Assembly: GCA_910577645.1 (NCBI GenBank)
Contig: CAJTOL010000004.1
Location: 124,001-188,000 of the forward strand
Length of the DNA: 64,000 nucleotides
Direction: 5' to 3'
DNA from: an uncultured Lachnospiraceae bacterium
GTDB taxonomy: Bacteria; Bacillota; Clostridia; Lachnospirales; Lachnospiraceae
The notes under the pieces are model-generated. The model had not been told where the DNA came from. It did not search any database and saw nothing but the letters and a program-made list of their open reading frames with translations. Shown one piece after another: positions 42,300 to 51,536 of this stretch. Position 1 is the stretch's first letter. Each line of letters opens with the position of its first letter. Both the position numbers and the translations under genes were made by a program.

Positions 42300-44594
42300 T
42301 CATCCTTTTTTCTGTTTCCGGTACTGTCCCGGCGTAAGATCCATATGCTTTTTAAATAAGCGGATAAAATTCTGGGCATTGCTGTAGCTGAGCCGCTCTG
42401 CAATCTCTGCAACGGAAAGGTCTGTCTCCTGGAGCAGCTTCTTTGCCATCTCCAGCTTCTGTTCTGTAATATAATTGGTGAAGGTAATATCCCTGGTATT
42501 TTTCATGACCCGCCAGATATAGCTGGGATGGTATCCCAATTTTTCCGCGCACTCGCTTAAGGTCAGATCCCCATTGTTTTCCTTTACCAGTTCCATAATC
42601 TTTTCCAGTACTGCCTCTGAGCTGCTCTTTCTAAACTGGTTCATCCGGCCGATTACCGGAAGGATCACTTTGGACTGGTAAAAGCTTCGGATATTTCTGG
42701 AATCATAAATCTGATTAAACCGCAAAAACAGGTTCTCTTCCCCTTCCGGGAACAAGTCATAGATAGGAATCCCCGCATCTGCCGGGACTGACAGGATTGC
42801 CAGAAGGAACCGGTAATAATAGTATTGCTGTTCATACAGCACTACGCCGCTTTTATTCACCTCTGTCAAAAACTCATCTGTAATGGCAAATGCTTTTTCC
42901 TGGTCACAGGCGTCAATGGCCTCTTTAATGGCGGTATCCAACACCAGGTTATACTCGCTCCCGGCTCCGCCATGACGGATCAAGTCTTCATAATAGGTGA
43001 TGGAGCTGTCTTCCACAGAGATTCCTTCCGTATCCTCATCCCGGTTGGAAAATTCGTTGATCTTCAGGGCTTCCAGGCTTTCATTATATGCCCGGCGAAA
43101 TCCGGATTCCTGGCTGAAAACACGGCTGACTCCCATATCCAGATAGCCGCCGCAGATCTCTGACACGAACACGGATAAATTGTTTCTCAGCGCCAGCAGC
43201 TTTTCTTCAATCTTCTCCCGGCTGTTTCCCTCCACCACCATTACGATGACGCGGGTATAGATAAACGGCGGAAACACAAGTATCTTTCGGATCTCTTCCG
43301 GCAAATGGTTCAGCATCTCCAGATTCAGCGCATCCATGCTGGTCTGCTCCCGATCCAGCTCATTTTTATAGCAAAAAATTACGGAAGCCACACATAGGCA
43401 GGGTTGAAATTCTATCTGAAAGGTTTCCTTGATAGCCGAAATTTCCCCCTCTTTGATCCGTCCCCGGATCAGCCGCATGGCAAACAGCTCCGTAAGCTGG
43501 CTCTTCTGGCGCTCGATCATGGCTTTCAGTTCTTCCCGGTGGCCTACCAGGGAAGAGATTCCTTCCTGAATCAGGTCAAATTCATTTTCCGGCTCCTGTC
43601 CCGGAACCATTTCCTGAACCTGCGTCACCAGATTTTTTACCGGTTTATACATGAAGAAAGAGCCAAAACCGCTGATGATAAAAATCAGCGCCAGCACCAC
43701 CACGATAATCCCTGCCATGGTGAGGAGAATGGATCGAAGCTGGCTGTTTAATTCCGCCGGACTGTAGCTGGCAATATAAGTCCATCCACTGACCTCTGCC
43801 TTTCTCTTTACCACTCCATATCTGCCGTTCCCGGTTTCAATAACCGTTTCCTCCATCTGGCCTGCCTTCTCCGGATGAGCCTGGTAATAGCTGCTTACAT
43901 CCGGATTTTCCCAATATACCGGCTTCCCGTCCTGATCCAAAACGGTAAGGCTGCCATTTCCCAGACTGCCCTGAAACAGCCTTTCCATAGAGCTCTGCTT
44001 TAAATTTACCACAAAGGCGGCGTCTGTATGGGACGTGTAGGTGGGAAGCTTTACCACAAACATCAGATAATGGTCATTCACGTAATCGGAGCGGATCTTT
44101 TTATCCTCAGCCTCATCCCCCACATGGTTCACCCAGAAAATATGCTGATATTCCCCGGACAGTTCATCCAGCCATCCACTGTTCTCCACCTGGTCCATGG
44201 AGCTGATTCCCTTATTGGACAGTACCCAGCGTTTCTTATAATTCAGAAAGCTGTAGCCTTCCACATAATCAATATAGGCAGGATTCCCGCAGATATTATC
44301 AATAAACCGGCGCAGACTCAGATAAGGGATATCCTCATGCCGGGAATCCACCATCTTCTGGGTATCGCTGCTTCCTGCGATCTGGAGAAAATTCTGCCGG
44401 ACTGCATCCAGGGCGCTCTCTGTTCTGTTTTCCACCTGCACCAATGCAGTCTCATTGGACTGGCGGACACTCTTTCTCACCGCCTCCGCCCCGCTGTGAT
44501 AGGAATATAGTCCCAAAATCAGCAGCGGGACAATGGCAATGGCCACAAAATAGACAAAGATCCTGCGGCGAAAGGTAAATGATTTCTTTTTCAT
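42300..44594 (-). CDS. Membrane-anchored AraC-family regulator (YesS type)
   Basis: A 764-residue one-component regulator. A basic N-terminus leads into transmembrane helix 1 (IFVYFVAIAIVPLLILGLYS). It is followed by an extracellular Cache-like sensor (about 40-285), transmembrane helix 2 (AGIIVVVLALIFIISGFGSF), a cytoplasmic linker, and the AraC double helix-turn-helix at 665-760 (LTLSECAEKLGYHPSYIWRV; LSVAEIAERLSYSNAQNFIR). The layout and size match YesS-type activators of pectin and rhamnogalacturonan genes in Bacillus. It probably senses an outside oligosaccharide and activates the downstream transporter-hydrolase operon. Ligand is inferred. Confidence 0.9.
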   Translation of the reverse strand: MKKKSFTFRRRIFVYFVAIAIVPLLILGLYSYHSGAEAVRKSVRQSNETALVQVENRTESALDAVRQNFLQIAGSSDTQKMVDSRHEDIPYLSLRRFIDNICGNPAYIDYVEGYSFLNYKKRWVLSNKGISSMDQVENSGWLDELSGEYQHIFWVNHVGDEAEDKKIRSDYVNDHYLMFVVKLPTYTSHTDAAFVVNLKQSSMERLFQGSLGNGSLTVLDQDGKPVYWENPDVSSYYQAHPEKAGQMEETVIETGNGRYGVVKRKAEVSGWTYIASYSPAELNSQLRSILLTMAGIIVVVLALIFIISGFGSFFMYKPVKNLVTQVQEMVPGQEPENEFDLIQEGISSLVGHREELKAMIERQKSQLTELFAMRLIRGRIKEGEISAIKETFQIEFQPCLCVASVIFCYKNELDREQTSMDALNLEMLNHLPEEIRKILVFPPFIYTRVIVMVVEGNSREKIEEKLLALRNNLSVFVSEICGGYLDMGVSRVFSQESGFRRAYNESLEALKINEFSNRDEDTEGISVEDSSITYYEDLIRHGGAGSEYNLVLDTAIKEAIDACDQEKAFAITDEFLTEVNKSGVVLYEQQYYYYRFLLAILSVPADAGIPIYDLFPEGEENLFLRFNQIYDSRNIRSFYQSKVILPVIGRMNQFRKSSSEAVLEKIMELVKENNGDLTLSECAEKLGYHPSYIWRVMKNTRDITFTNYITEQKLEMAKKLLQETDLSVAEIAERLSYSNAQNFIRLFKKHMDLTPGQYRKQKKG

Positions 44595-44621
44595 GCCTAA
44601 TCCATTCTGTAAATTTCAAAT

Positions 44622-45959
44622 CTATCTTGTTTTAAAGAAGTCATCAATCCTTTTCCTGATATCCGCAGGCTTTAAATATTTCAGCAGATATCCGTTGGCC
44701 TTTAAAGACAATACTTTTTTTACGCTTTCCTGATCATCTTTAGAAGTCAGGAAAATTACCGGAATATCAGAAAAATCTTTCTCGGAGCGAAGCATTTCCA
44801 GCACGTGGCTTCCGTCGCAAACCGGCATTTCATAATCCAGCAGCACCAAATCCGGCTTGTCCAGGGTAATAGCCCGAATTGCTGCCACTCCTGAACTAAC
44901 CTCTGAGACATCATAGTCCTCCGCCAGCAGCCGCTTCATTCCCAGACGTATTGTGCTGGAGTCATCCACCAAAAGGATCTTTTTCTTTACCTGTTTCTCC
45001 TTCTCCATAAGGTATCTTTCAACCTCCCCCATCACATTGGACGCATCCAGAGGAGTCCCGATTCCGCTTTCCAGCAGATGGGGCGCAATCACGCAGTAAG
45101 AAAAATATCCTTGATTGGTATCAAACAGCAGGCTTGCCTGAGGCTGCTGTTTCTCAAAAATCTCCTGGAACTGCTCATAAGTCAGAAGATTTTCTTCTGT
45201 CATCTCATAGGATCTGATAGATGGATAATAATCCATTACCCGTCTTACAAACTGACATGCCGTATATCTTACCGCATTCAGCAGCATAATATCAAGCTTA
45301 TCCGATTTAACTCCCATTATTTTTCCAACTGTATTGATGAGAATCCTGTCCTCAAAAACCAAAAGAATCTCCCACTTTTTTTCATCTTGTTCCCTGCCGT
45401 AAACCAAGCGGTAATAAACGCCTTTCCCGAACTTTTCCCCGCCGTAGGAATCGCTGATTACCTGGGCCTTCAACTGGAACATATCATCCAGAAGCTTAAT
45501 GATCACCTTTTTCATGGCCTCAAGCTCCTCTTCCGGAAGAAGATCCACCCACTTGCTTCTTTTCTCTCCGGCAATTGCCCTGTCTTCTGTAAGGGTATGC
45601 CCGATAATCCATCCGACGCAGACAGCCAAAAAGTGGTCAACTGCGGCAGGAGAGTACTCTTCCCGCTCCAATTCCCGTTCCAGGGACGGAAGAGTATTTT
45701 CCCGAAAGCTCCTATGTAGACGCCTATGCATATCAAGTTCTTCATAGGCAATTAATTCCATATATCTCTCTTCCGCCTCAAAATGTTTCAGCGCATGCTC
45801 TTTAAAATATTTAATTCCTTCCTGACACGCCTTCCTGCCTCTTTTTTCTTCTTTAAGTGCGAAAAGCCTGTTAATAATTGTAAAAAGATTATGGTGCTCG
45901 TCGTCGATAATCTTTATCCCGATATTGAACTCATCTTTCCATACCAGCTGATTATCCAT
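44622..45959 (-). CDS. Hemerythrin-CheX-like-response regulator protein (copy 1)
   Basis: A 445-residue three-part protein. Residues 1-130 are a bacteriohemerythrin with the di-iron ligand pattern: H22 in DDEHH, HFEAE (H59 and E63), H78 and H82 in MHRRLH, and HTLTED (H121, D126). Residues ~165-300 resemble a CheX/CheC-type domain (VFEDRILINTVGKIMGVKSD). Residues ~325-443 are a REC receiver with VDDSST, LLDYEMP (phospho-acceptor Asp), FLTS and LLKYLKP (Lys). It has no DNA-binding output. The ATG at 45959 has AAGGAGG; a TTG at 45977 is less likely. It may sense oxygen or NO and relay to a phosphorylation network. Confidence 0.85.
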   Translation of the reverse strand: MDNQLVWKDEFNIGIKIIDDEHHNLFTIINRLFALKEEKRGRKACQEGIKYFKEHALKHFEAEERYMELIAYEELDMHRRLHRSFRENTLPSLERELEREEYSPAAVDHFLAVCVGWIIGHTLTEDRAIAGEKRSKWVDLLPEEELEAMKKVIIKLLDDMFQLKAQVISDSYGGEKFGKGVYYRLVYGREQDEKKWEILLVFEDRILINTVGKIMGVKSDKLDIMLLNAVRYTACQFVRRVMDYYPSIRSYEMTEENLLTYEQFQEIFEKQQPQASLLFDTNQGYFSYCVIAPHLLESGIGTPLDASNVMGEVERYLMEKEKQVKKKILLVDDSSTIRLGMKRLLAEDYDVSEVSSGVAAIRAITLDKPDLVLLDYEMPVCDGSHVLEMLRSEKDFSDIPVIFLTSKDDQESVKKVLSLKANGYLLKYLKPADIRKRIDDFFKTR

Positions 45960-46068
45960 TTCCTCTTCCTCCTTCAATACAGTTAAAATTTTCCTTCATT
46001 TATGATACGATAGAATTCGAAAAAAGGCAACCGTTTATTTTCCTAATACCCAGCCCGTGCCGGGAAAT

Positions 46069-46108
46069 GGCGCCGCTCTATTATCCCGTCTGATAATTTT
46101 GCGGCGCC
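46069..46108 (-). other. GC-rich two-part hairpin between the hemerythrin paralogues
   Basis: GGCGCCGC (46069-46076) pairs with GCGGCGCC (46101-46108), and ATTATC/GATAAT pair inside. It lies 22 bases downstream of the copy-2 stop on the minus strand. No T-run follows; it may be an RNA processing or stability element. Confidence 0.4.
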
Positions 46109-46129
46109 CTGGCAGACAGTCTGCAAATT

Positions 46130-47440
46130 TCATGCCTCTTTCCTACTAAAATAGCCGTCAATCCTTTTTTTGATATCCGCAGGTTTCAGGTATTTCAACA
46201 GATACCCGTCCGCATTTAAGGATAATACGTTTTTCACACTCTCCTGATCATCTCTGGAAGTCAGAAAAATAACCGGAATATCTGAAAATTCTTTCTCAGC
46301 CCGAAGCATTTCCAACACATGTCTTCCGTCACAAACCGGCATTTCATAATCCAACAGCACCAAATCCGGCCGTTCCAGAGTAATGGCCCGGATTGCGGCA
46401 GCTCCTGAGCTGACTTCCGAAACATCATAATTTTCTGCCAGCAACAGCTCCATCCCCAGTCTTGTGGTGCTGGAGTCATCCACCACAAGGATCTTCTTCT
46501 TTTCCTGCTTCTCTTTCTCTATAAAATACTTTTCCCCAATGCCGCCTTCCGGCAGATGAGGCGCAATCACACAATAGGAAAAATACCCTTCATTTGTGTC
46601 AAACAGTAAGCTTACCTGAGGCTGTTTTTTCTCGAAAATTTCCCGGAACTGCTCATAAGTCAGAAAATCTTCTTCCATCATCTCATAAGAGCTGATAGAC
46701 GGGTAATGTTCCATAACCCGTCTTACAAGCTGACATTCCATATATCTCGCCGCGTTAAGCAGGATAATATCAAGCTTATCCGATTTGGTTCCCATTAATT
46801 TCCCAATGGTGCTAAGCAGGATTCTGTCCTCAAGAGCTAAAAGAATTTCCCATTTCTCATCATCCTCTTTCCTGCCATAGACCAAACGGTAGTAAACGCT
46901 TTCCCCGAACTCTTCCCCGCTGTAGGAATCGCTGATTACCTGGGCCTTCAGCCGGAACATGTCCTCCAGAAGCTTAATGATCACCTTTTTCATGGCCTTA
47001 AGCTCCTCTTCCGGAAGAAGCTCCGCCCACCTGCTTCTTTTTTCTCCGGCAATGGCTTTGTCCTCAGTAAGGGTATGTCCAATAAGCCATCCGGCGCAGA
47101 CAGCCAAAAAATGGTCGACTGCAGCAGGGGAATAGTCTTCCCGTTCCAATTCCCGTTCCAGAGCCGGAAGAGAATTTTCCCGAAAATCTCGATGGAGGCG
47201 CTTATGCACATCAATCCCTTCATAAGCAATTAATTCCATATATCGTTCTTCCGCCTCAAAGTGTTTCAGCGCATGCTCTTTAAAATACTTAATTCCTTCC
47301 TGGCATACCTTCCTGCTTCTCTTTTCTTCCTCTTTAAGGGCAAAAAGTTTATTGATAATCATAAACAGTCTCTGATGTTCATCGTCAATGATCTTTATCC
47401 CAATATTGAACACATCTTTCCATACCAACTGATTTTCCAC
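46130..47440 (-). CDS. Hemerythrin-CheX-like-response regulator protein (copy 2)
   Basis: A 436-residue close paralogue of the protein at 44622-45959, with the same order of hemerythrin (DDEHQRLF, HFEAEERYM, HTLTEDKAIAG), CheX-like middle and REC domain (VDDSSTTRLGM, LLDYEMPVCDG). It lacks the short segment before the receiver that copy 1 has (PLDASNVMGEVER). All ligand residues and the phospho-acceptor are kept, so both copies look functional. It starts with GTG at 47440 after AAGGAG. The tandem arrangement shows local duplication and divergence. Confidence 0.85.
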   Translation of the reverse strand: MENQLVWKDVFNIGIKIIDDEHQRLFMIINKLFALKEEEKRSRKVCQEGIKYFKEHALKHFEAEERYMELIAYEGIDVHKRLHRDFRENSLPALERELEREDYSPAAVDHFLAVCAGWLIGHTLTEDKAIAGEKRSRWAELLPEEELKAMKKVIIKLLEDMFRLKAQVISDSYSGEEFGESVYYRLVYGRKEDDEKWEILLALEDRILLSTIGKLMGTKSDKLDIILLNAARYMECQLVRRVMEHYPSISSYEMMEEDFLTYEQFREIFEKKQPQVSLLFDTNEGYFSYCVIAPHLPEGGIGEKYFIEKEKQEKKKILVVDDSSTTRLGMELLLAENYDVSEVSSGAAAIRAITLERPDLVLLDYEMPVCDGRHVLEMLRAEKEFSDIPVIFLTSRDDQESVKNVLSLNADGYLLKYLKPADIKKRIDGYFSRKEA

Positions 47441-47538
47441 TTTACCTCTCTCCTTCAATATCGCTAATCTCTGATCTTCTCTACTTTATAGTACGGCAAA
47501 ATCAAAAAAAGGTACCCTTTAATGAACAAGGGCACACG

Positions 47539-47567
47539 CCTCAGCCGCCAAAATCCGGCGGTTGAGG
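47539..47567. terminator. Stem-loop downstream of pilT
   Basis: CCTCAGCCGCC (47539-47549) pairs with GGCGGTTGAGG (47557-47567), 11 bp with one G-U, in the 165-base gap between pilT and the hemerythrin gene. The T-run is absent, so termination strength is uncertain. Confidence 0.45.
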
Positions 47568-47605
47568 TCTCAAGGAAAGAGTTTTTGCGTCTCAAACCGG
47601 AAGCG

Positions 47606-48670
47606 TCACAGTCTTTCAATCTTTTTGGCCATCAGCTCGCTGTTATTGCTGTGGATAATCGCATCCTCTTTGGAGATAATCCCCTTCTGGTACATCTGGA
47701 TCAGGCTTGTATCCATGGCTATCATACCTTCTTTCTGGGATGTGGCGATAACATTATCAATCTGATGTATTTTGGATTCCCGTATCATATTCCGTATGGC
47801 ATTATTAAGGAACATGATCTCAAACGCAGGCTGGACTCCGCCGTTTAAAGTGGGGATCAGCTGCTGTGAGATAACCCCTTCCATAACCATGGATATCTGC
47901 ACCCGGATCTGCTGCTGCTGTTCCGGCGGGAAGCTGTCTATAATCCGATCTATGGTGTTGGCCGCTCCTATGGTATGAAGGGTGGATATTACCAAATGGC
48001 CTGTCTCAGCCGCCGTCATGGCAGTCTTAATGGTCTCATAATCTCTCATCTCTCCCAGAAGGATTACATCCGGCGCCTGTCTTAAGGCTGCCCTGAGGCC
48101 GGACACATAGCTCTCTGTATCGGTTCCGATTTCCCTCTGGGACACGACGCTCTTATCATGGCGGTGAAGATACTCTATTGGATCCTCCAGGGTAATGACA
48201 TGGGCATTTCTTGTCCGGTTGATCTCGTTAATGATGCAGGCCAGCGTAGTACTCTTGCCGCTTCCTGCCGGGCCTGTTACCAGAACCATACCTTTGGTCA
48301 TTCTGGCCACATCTATAATCGTCCGCGGAAGATGGAGCTGTTCATAATCCGGCAAGTCAAATGTGATAATGCGGATGATAGCGGCCATAGACCCTCTCTG
48401 CCGGAACACATTGGCACGGAACCTTGACAGCTTTGGCAGGGCAAAGGAGAAATCGTCGTCGCCTTCCTCCTGGATCTTCTTCATATCGCGGTTTCCTGCT
48501 ATCTCATACAATTCTTTTATCAGCTCTTCAATCTGGGCCGGAGACAGCTTGCTCTCCTCCTGGTATTCAATGCGGCCTCCTGCTTTATAGGATAAAGGCA
48601 TACCTGCCACCAGAAAGATATCTGACGCCTGTTTATCCACTGCTACGCTAAGCACTCCTACAATATCCAT
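47606..48670 (-). CDS. pilT: PilT-like type IV pilus retraction ATPase
   Basis: A 354-residue secretion ATPase. Walker A is GPAGSGKSTT, the Asp box HVITLEDPIEYLH, Walker B DVILLGEMRD and the His box GHLVISTLHT. The C-terminal AIRNMIRESK motif is specific for PilT rather than PilB. The ATG at 48670 follows AAAGGAG. It is the last gene of the pilus-like cluster. In known systems PilT disassembles pili and drives twitching. Here no PilB is nearby, so the ATPase may work with a distant PilB or have another role. Confidence 0.9.
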   Translation of the reverse strand: MDIVGVLSVAVDKQASDIFLVAGMPLSYKAGGRIEYQEESKLSPAQIEELIKELYEIAGNRDMKKIQEEGDDDFSFALPKLSRFRANVFRQRGSMAAIIRIITFDLPDYEQLHLPRTIIDVARMTKGMVLVTGPAGSGKSTTLACIINEINRTRNAHVITLEDPIEYLHRHDKSVVSQREIGTDTESYVSGLRAALRQAPDVILLGEMRDYETIKTAMTAAETGHLVISTLHTIGAANTIDRIIDSFPPEQQQQIRVQISMVMEGVISQQLIPTLNGGVQPAFEIMFLNNAIRNMIRESKIHQIDNVIATSQKEGMIAMDTSLIQMYQKGIISKEDAIIHSNNSELMAKKIERL

Positions 48671-48686
48671 TCCTTTATCTCCTTTA

Positions 48687-49151
48687 TCAATCACCGGTCC
48701 ACACAGGTATGGATTTATCAATATTATAATCCACAAAATGGTATACCTTCCAGGCCAAAATCTCATACCCTGTCTCTTCTTTCCGGTTTGTTTTCAATTC
48801 TATATGGAGCATCTGTCCATAAAGCATCTCTATATCTGTCTGGACAATGCCGGTTTCCTCCTGATAAAAACTGCCTAATTCTTCTTTTACCAGCCGCCGG
48901 TACTCTTCCTCATCAGCCGCCTGGCTGCAGCGGGACAATGCTTCCTCCACCATGGCCACGAACTCCACTGCCCGGCTGTCGGCTTCATAGTATCCTTTGA
49001 CGGACTCCGCATTTTTCCGGGCAAGTTTCCAGTCGCTGGCTGCGCTGCTTAAAGAGAGAAGCCCAAAAATTGTCAGACATAAAATAATAAATATTAAAAT
49101 CAGGGACGACGTACCGATACCCATCCGTCCGCCCCATTGTTTTTCATTCAT
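48687..49151 (-). CDS. Pilin-like membrane protein, unknown function
   Basis: A 154-residue protein with one N-terminal hydrophobic helix (SSLILIFIILCLTIFGLLSL) after a short Gly/Arg-rich segment, then an acidic, helical outside region. It lies 16 bases before pilT and follows other single-helix proteins, the pattern of minor pseudopilins or an assembly protein of a type IV pilus-like cluster. No strict prepilin peptidase site is seen. The ATG at 49151 was chosen because it avoids overlap-driven extension to 49226. Confidence 0.6.
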   Translation of the reverse strand: MNEKQWGGRMGIGTSSLILIFIILCLTIFGLLSLSSAASDWKLARKNAESVKGYYEADSRAVEFVAMVEEALSRCSQAADEEEYRRLVKEELGSFYQEETGIVQTDIEMLYGQMLHIELKTNRKEETGYEILAWKVYHFVDYNIDKSIPVWTGD

Positions 49152-49176
49152 ATTCCTGTTCCCTTCCGCGCCTGCC

Positions 49177-49599
49177 TTAATGGCGGCCAATCTTCCTGGT
49201 ATCCAGCTCAAATAGCTCCCTGTCATCCTTAAGGCGCCGGATCCGGATCTGCGCCTCTTTTACCAGCCCATCTCCTGCCAGGCTTATCTCTCCCCGGTAA
49301 TCCGCCGCCTTCTCATCCTCCACAGGATTCCACCGGCTGTCCCAACAGATGATTCCTGATTCCCCGTCTTTTGACATTAGAAACCGTATCTCAAGCCCCT
49401 CTTCATCCTCTGCTTTCCAGATTTCGGCCACACTCTCTGCCGCCAGGGAGGCGTAATTGGTGTCCTTAGCCAAACAGCTTAAAGAATTGGCTTTCACAAA
49501 TGCCAGAATGCAGACGCTGGCACACAGAATAAAGAAACCTACCACTGCGATCATCTCCATGAGAAATACAGCAGTTCCCGAATCACTCCTATTCCTCAT
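49177..49599 (-). CDS. Pseudopilin-like protein (PilV/GspI-type position)
   Basis: A 140-residue protein with a hydrophobic N-terminal helix containing the pilin-like glutamate (FLMEMIAVVGFFILCASVCI) and a soluble C-terminal domain. It overlaps the upstream DUF4860-type gene by 11 bases. Its size, single helix and position indicate a minor pilin or pseudopilin. Function otherwise unknown. Confidence 0.6.
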   Translation of the reverse strand: MRNRSDSGTAVFLMEMIAVVGFFILCASVCILAFVKANSLSCLAKDTNYASLAAESVAEIWKAEDEEGLEIRFLMSKDGESGIICWDSRWNPVEDEKAADYRGEISLAGDGLVKEAQIRIRRLKDDRELFELDTRKIGRH

Positions 49600-50083
49600 C
49601 CCGGCTACCTCCGCTTCTGATGTTTAGCAGCAGGCTGTTGGTCTCGGCTCCTGTCACCTGCACGTTGAGGACAGTATCCTCCTGGGTAAATGTCAGTCCC
49701 TGACATTCCATGATCTCCAGGCCGTCTTCCAACCCCAGCCCGCTGTCTTCGCTGGTGAATAATTCTCTGACTTCCCCGTCCTTATAATAAATCCATGTTA
49801 TAAATTTTCTTCCGTTAATTTCCTGAGACAATTCCAGCACCCGGGTATCCTCTATGTCCTTTACCGACACGCTTCCCGCCTGGTCTCCCTGCCTCACTTT
49901 GTTTGCCACATAGTTTAACACCACCTGGCCGGAATAGTTCTCCTGAATACGGCTGTTGATGTTTTCATAAACTTTCCCGCCAATAAGCACCGTAAACAGC
50001 GCACACAACACAAATACTAAAAACAGCAGCATTGTGAAAAGGAGATTAACTGTCTGGCCTTTCTGCTGTATTTGCCTTTTCAA
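49589..50083 (-). CDS. DUF4860-type pilus-cluster protein
   Basis: A 164-residue protein with one N-terminal helix (LLFTMLLFLVFVLCALFTVL) and a beta-rich domain (VRELFTSEDSGLGLEDG and VLNVQVTGAETNSLLLNIR). It matches the DUF4860 family as I remember it, found in Firmicute clusters with GspF-like and PilT-like genes. It is coupled to the next gene by an 11-base overlap. Probably a minor pilin-like component. Confidence 0.65.
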   Translation of the reverse strand: MKRQIQQKGQTVNLLFTMLLFLVFVLCALFTVLIGGKVYENINSRIQENYSGQVVLNYVANKVRQGDQAGSVSVKDIEDTRVLELSQEINGRKFITWIYYKDGEVRELFTSEDSGLGLEDGLEIMECQGLTFTQEDTVLNVQVTGAETNSLLLNIRSGGSRDEE

Positions 50084-50113
50084 ATAGCTTCACCTCCTGA
50101 AAATGCTTCGCAT

Positions 50114-50449
50114 TTACCTTCCTCTTTTTTCAGTCACGGGAATGACTGTGATGTTGGGCATGATGTTGGAGGCAAAGCCTTCATAGAATACGTTAAACCG
50201 GTTCCGGTCAATGCGGATTCCATAATTTTCTTCCAGGTACTGGACAGAAGGCGGATACCTTCCCTCAATAGCATAACACTGGACAGAGGCTCTGGCAATA
50301 GCGCTCTGCAGAGTCTCCGTTCCTTCCTGGTTCATCCGGTTGGACATAGACGCCACTCCATTTAAGAAGACTCCCACTACAACACCGAAAACTGCGGCTG
50401 ATACCAGACAGCCTTTTACCATATTCCAACTATTTTTCAACCGTTTCAT
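50114..50449 (-). CDS. Small pilin-like membrane protein
   Basis: A 111-residue protein with a hydrophobic helix (GCLVSAAVFGVVVGVFLNGV) followed by a short soluble domain with AIEGRYPPSVQYLEENYGI, a pattern common in type II/IV pilin-like proteins where the peptide after the helix chops strand and helix. The ATG at 50449 has AGGTGG five bases before it. It lies 12 bases after the PilC/GspF-like gene. Confidence 0.65.
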   Translation of the reverse strand: MKRLKNSWNMVKGCLVSAAVFGVVVGVFLNGVASMSNRMNQEGTETLQSAIARASVQCYAIEGRYPPSVQYLEENYGIRIDRNRFNVFYEGFASNIMPNITVIPVTEKRGR

Positions 50450-50461
50450 TATTCCCACCTA

Positions 50462-51514
50462 TTATCCTATGGTTGACAATATGCCTACCAGGGGAAGCAT
50501 TACAGACAGAAGCACCAGGCCCACGGACACGGCCAGCACTGCCACTATCGTAGGCTCCAGTCTGGAGATGATATTGTCAATTGACGCATCCGCCTCTTCC
50601 TCATATCCCCGGGAAATATCTTCCATCACACTGTCCAGCCGCCCGCTTCGGTTGCCTACCTTGATCATCTGAATCTGGAAGCCATTAAACAGCCCTGATT
50701 CTTTCATTGCCTCATCATAGCCTTTACCTGTCTCCAGATCATCTTTACACTTTGCCAGATATTCCTGAATCCTGCTATTGTCAACCAATTCTTCAGCCAG
50801 CTCAATTCCTTTTTCCAGTTCCAGGCCGCTTTTTAAGGTCAGGGCAAGAACTGCGCTGCACCGTCTCTTCGCCGCCAGAAGGGCTGTCTTATTAGACCGT
50901 TTGAACTTTTCCATCATATTCTCTAACAGATGGACCTTTTTGCCGAATTTCGATGCTATGTACAATCCCAGCACTGCCACTGCCGTTACTGCCGCCGCGC
51001 CTAAGGCTATCCCGCTGAAAACGCCTCCCAGCCGGATTGCCGTCTGGGATACAGGAGATATCTGGGTTCCCAGCTGTTCATAAACTTCCTCAAAAATAGG
51101 CATAACTTTGGTAAACAGCACAAACAGCACAACCAAAAGCATAAGGACCATCATAATGGGATATGTGACAGCATTGCGGATGTTTCGGATCATCCTGTCC
51201 TCTTTGTCATAATACACGGACAGGGACTCCATCATCTGATCCAGGGTTCCCGTCTGATCCCCCAGTTTTGCCATCTTAATCACATAATCCGGAAAACTTC
51301 CTGTCTTTTCCAAAGCTTGAAAAACCGGCTCTCCCAATTCTATCTCATCTGCTAAAAAAAGCAGCTGTTTCTTCTCGTCCTCATTTGCCCCATCCTCTGC
51401 CATAATCCGCAGTCCTTCATCCAGGGGGACCGCTGCTTTTAAAAGAAGGGACACCTGAAGACAGAACGCAGAAAGTTCCCGGTATGTATACTTCTGCTCT
51501 GTTTTCTTACTCAT
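50462..51514 (-). CDS. Type II secretion/type IV pilus platform protein (GspF/PilC family)
   Basis: A 350-residue inner-membrane platform protein. Two GspF repeats are visible: FCLQVSLLLKAAVPLDEGLR near the N-terminus and VLALTLKSGLELEKGIELAE around 215-235. Three hydrophobic segments separate them and end it (IVAVLAVSVGLVLLSVMLPL). The ATG at 51514 follows AAAGGAG. It recruits the assembly ATPase in known systems, yet only PilT is encoded here. Confidence 0.88.
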   Translation of the reverse strand: MSKKTEQKYTYRELSAFCLQVSLLLKAAVPLDEGLRIMAEDGANEDEKKQLLFLADEIELGEPVFQALEKTGSFPDYVIKMAKLGDQTGTLDQMMESLSVYYDKEDRMIRNIRNAVTYPIMMVLMLLVVLFVLFTKVMPIFEEVYEQLGTQISPVSQTAIRLGGVFSGIALGAAAVTAVAVLGLYIASKFGKKVHLLENMMEKFKRSNKTALLAAKRRCSAVLALTLKSGLELEKGIELAEELVDNSRIQEYLAKCKDDLETGKGYDEAMKESGLFNGFQIQMIKVGNRSGRLDSVMEDISRGYEEEADASIDNIISRLEPTIVAVLAVSVGLVLLSVMLPLVGILSTIG

Positions 51515-51536
51515 GAATCTGTCTCCTTTAATAACT

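Noticed and set aside
45078..45719. 213-codon plus-strand frame opposite the hemerythrin gene
   Set aside because: Antisense of a clear coding region with conserved domains; no family resemblance and no start signal.
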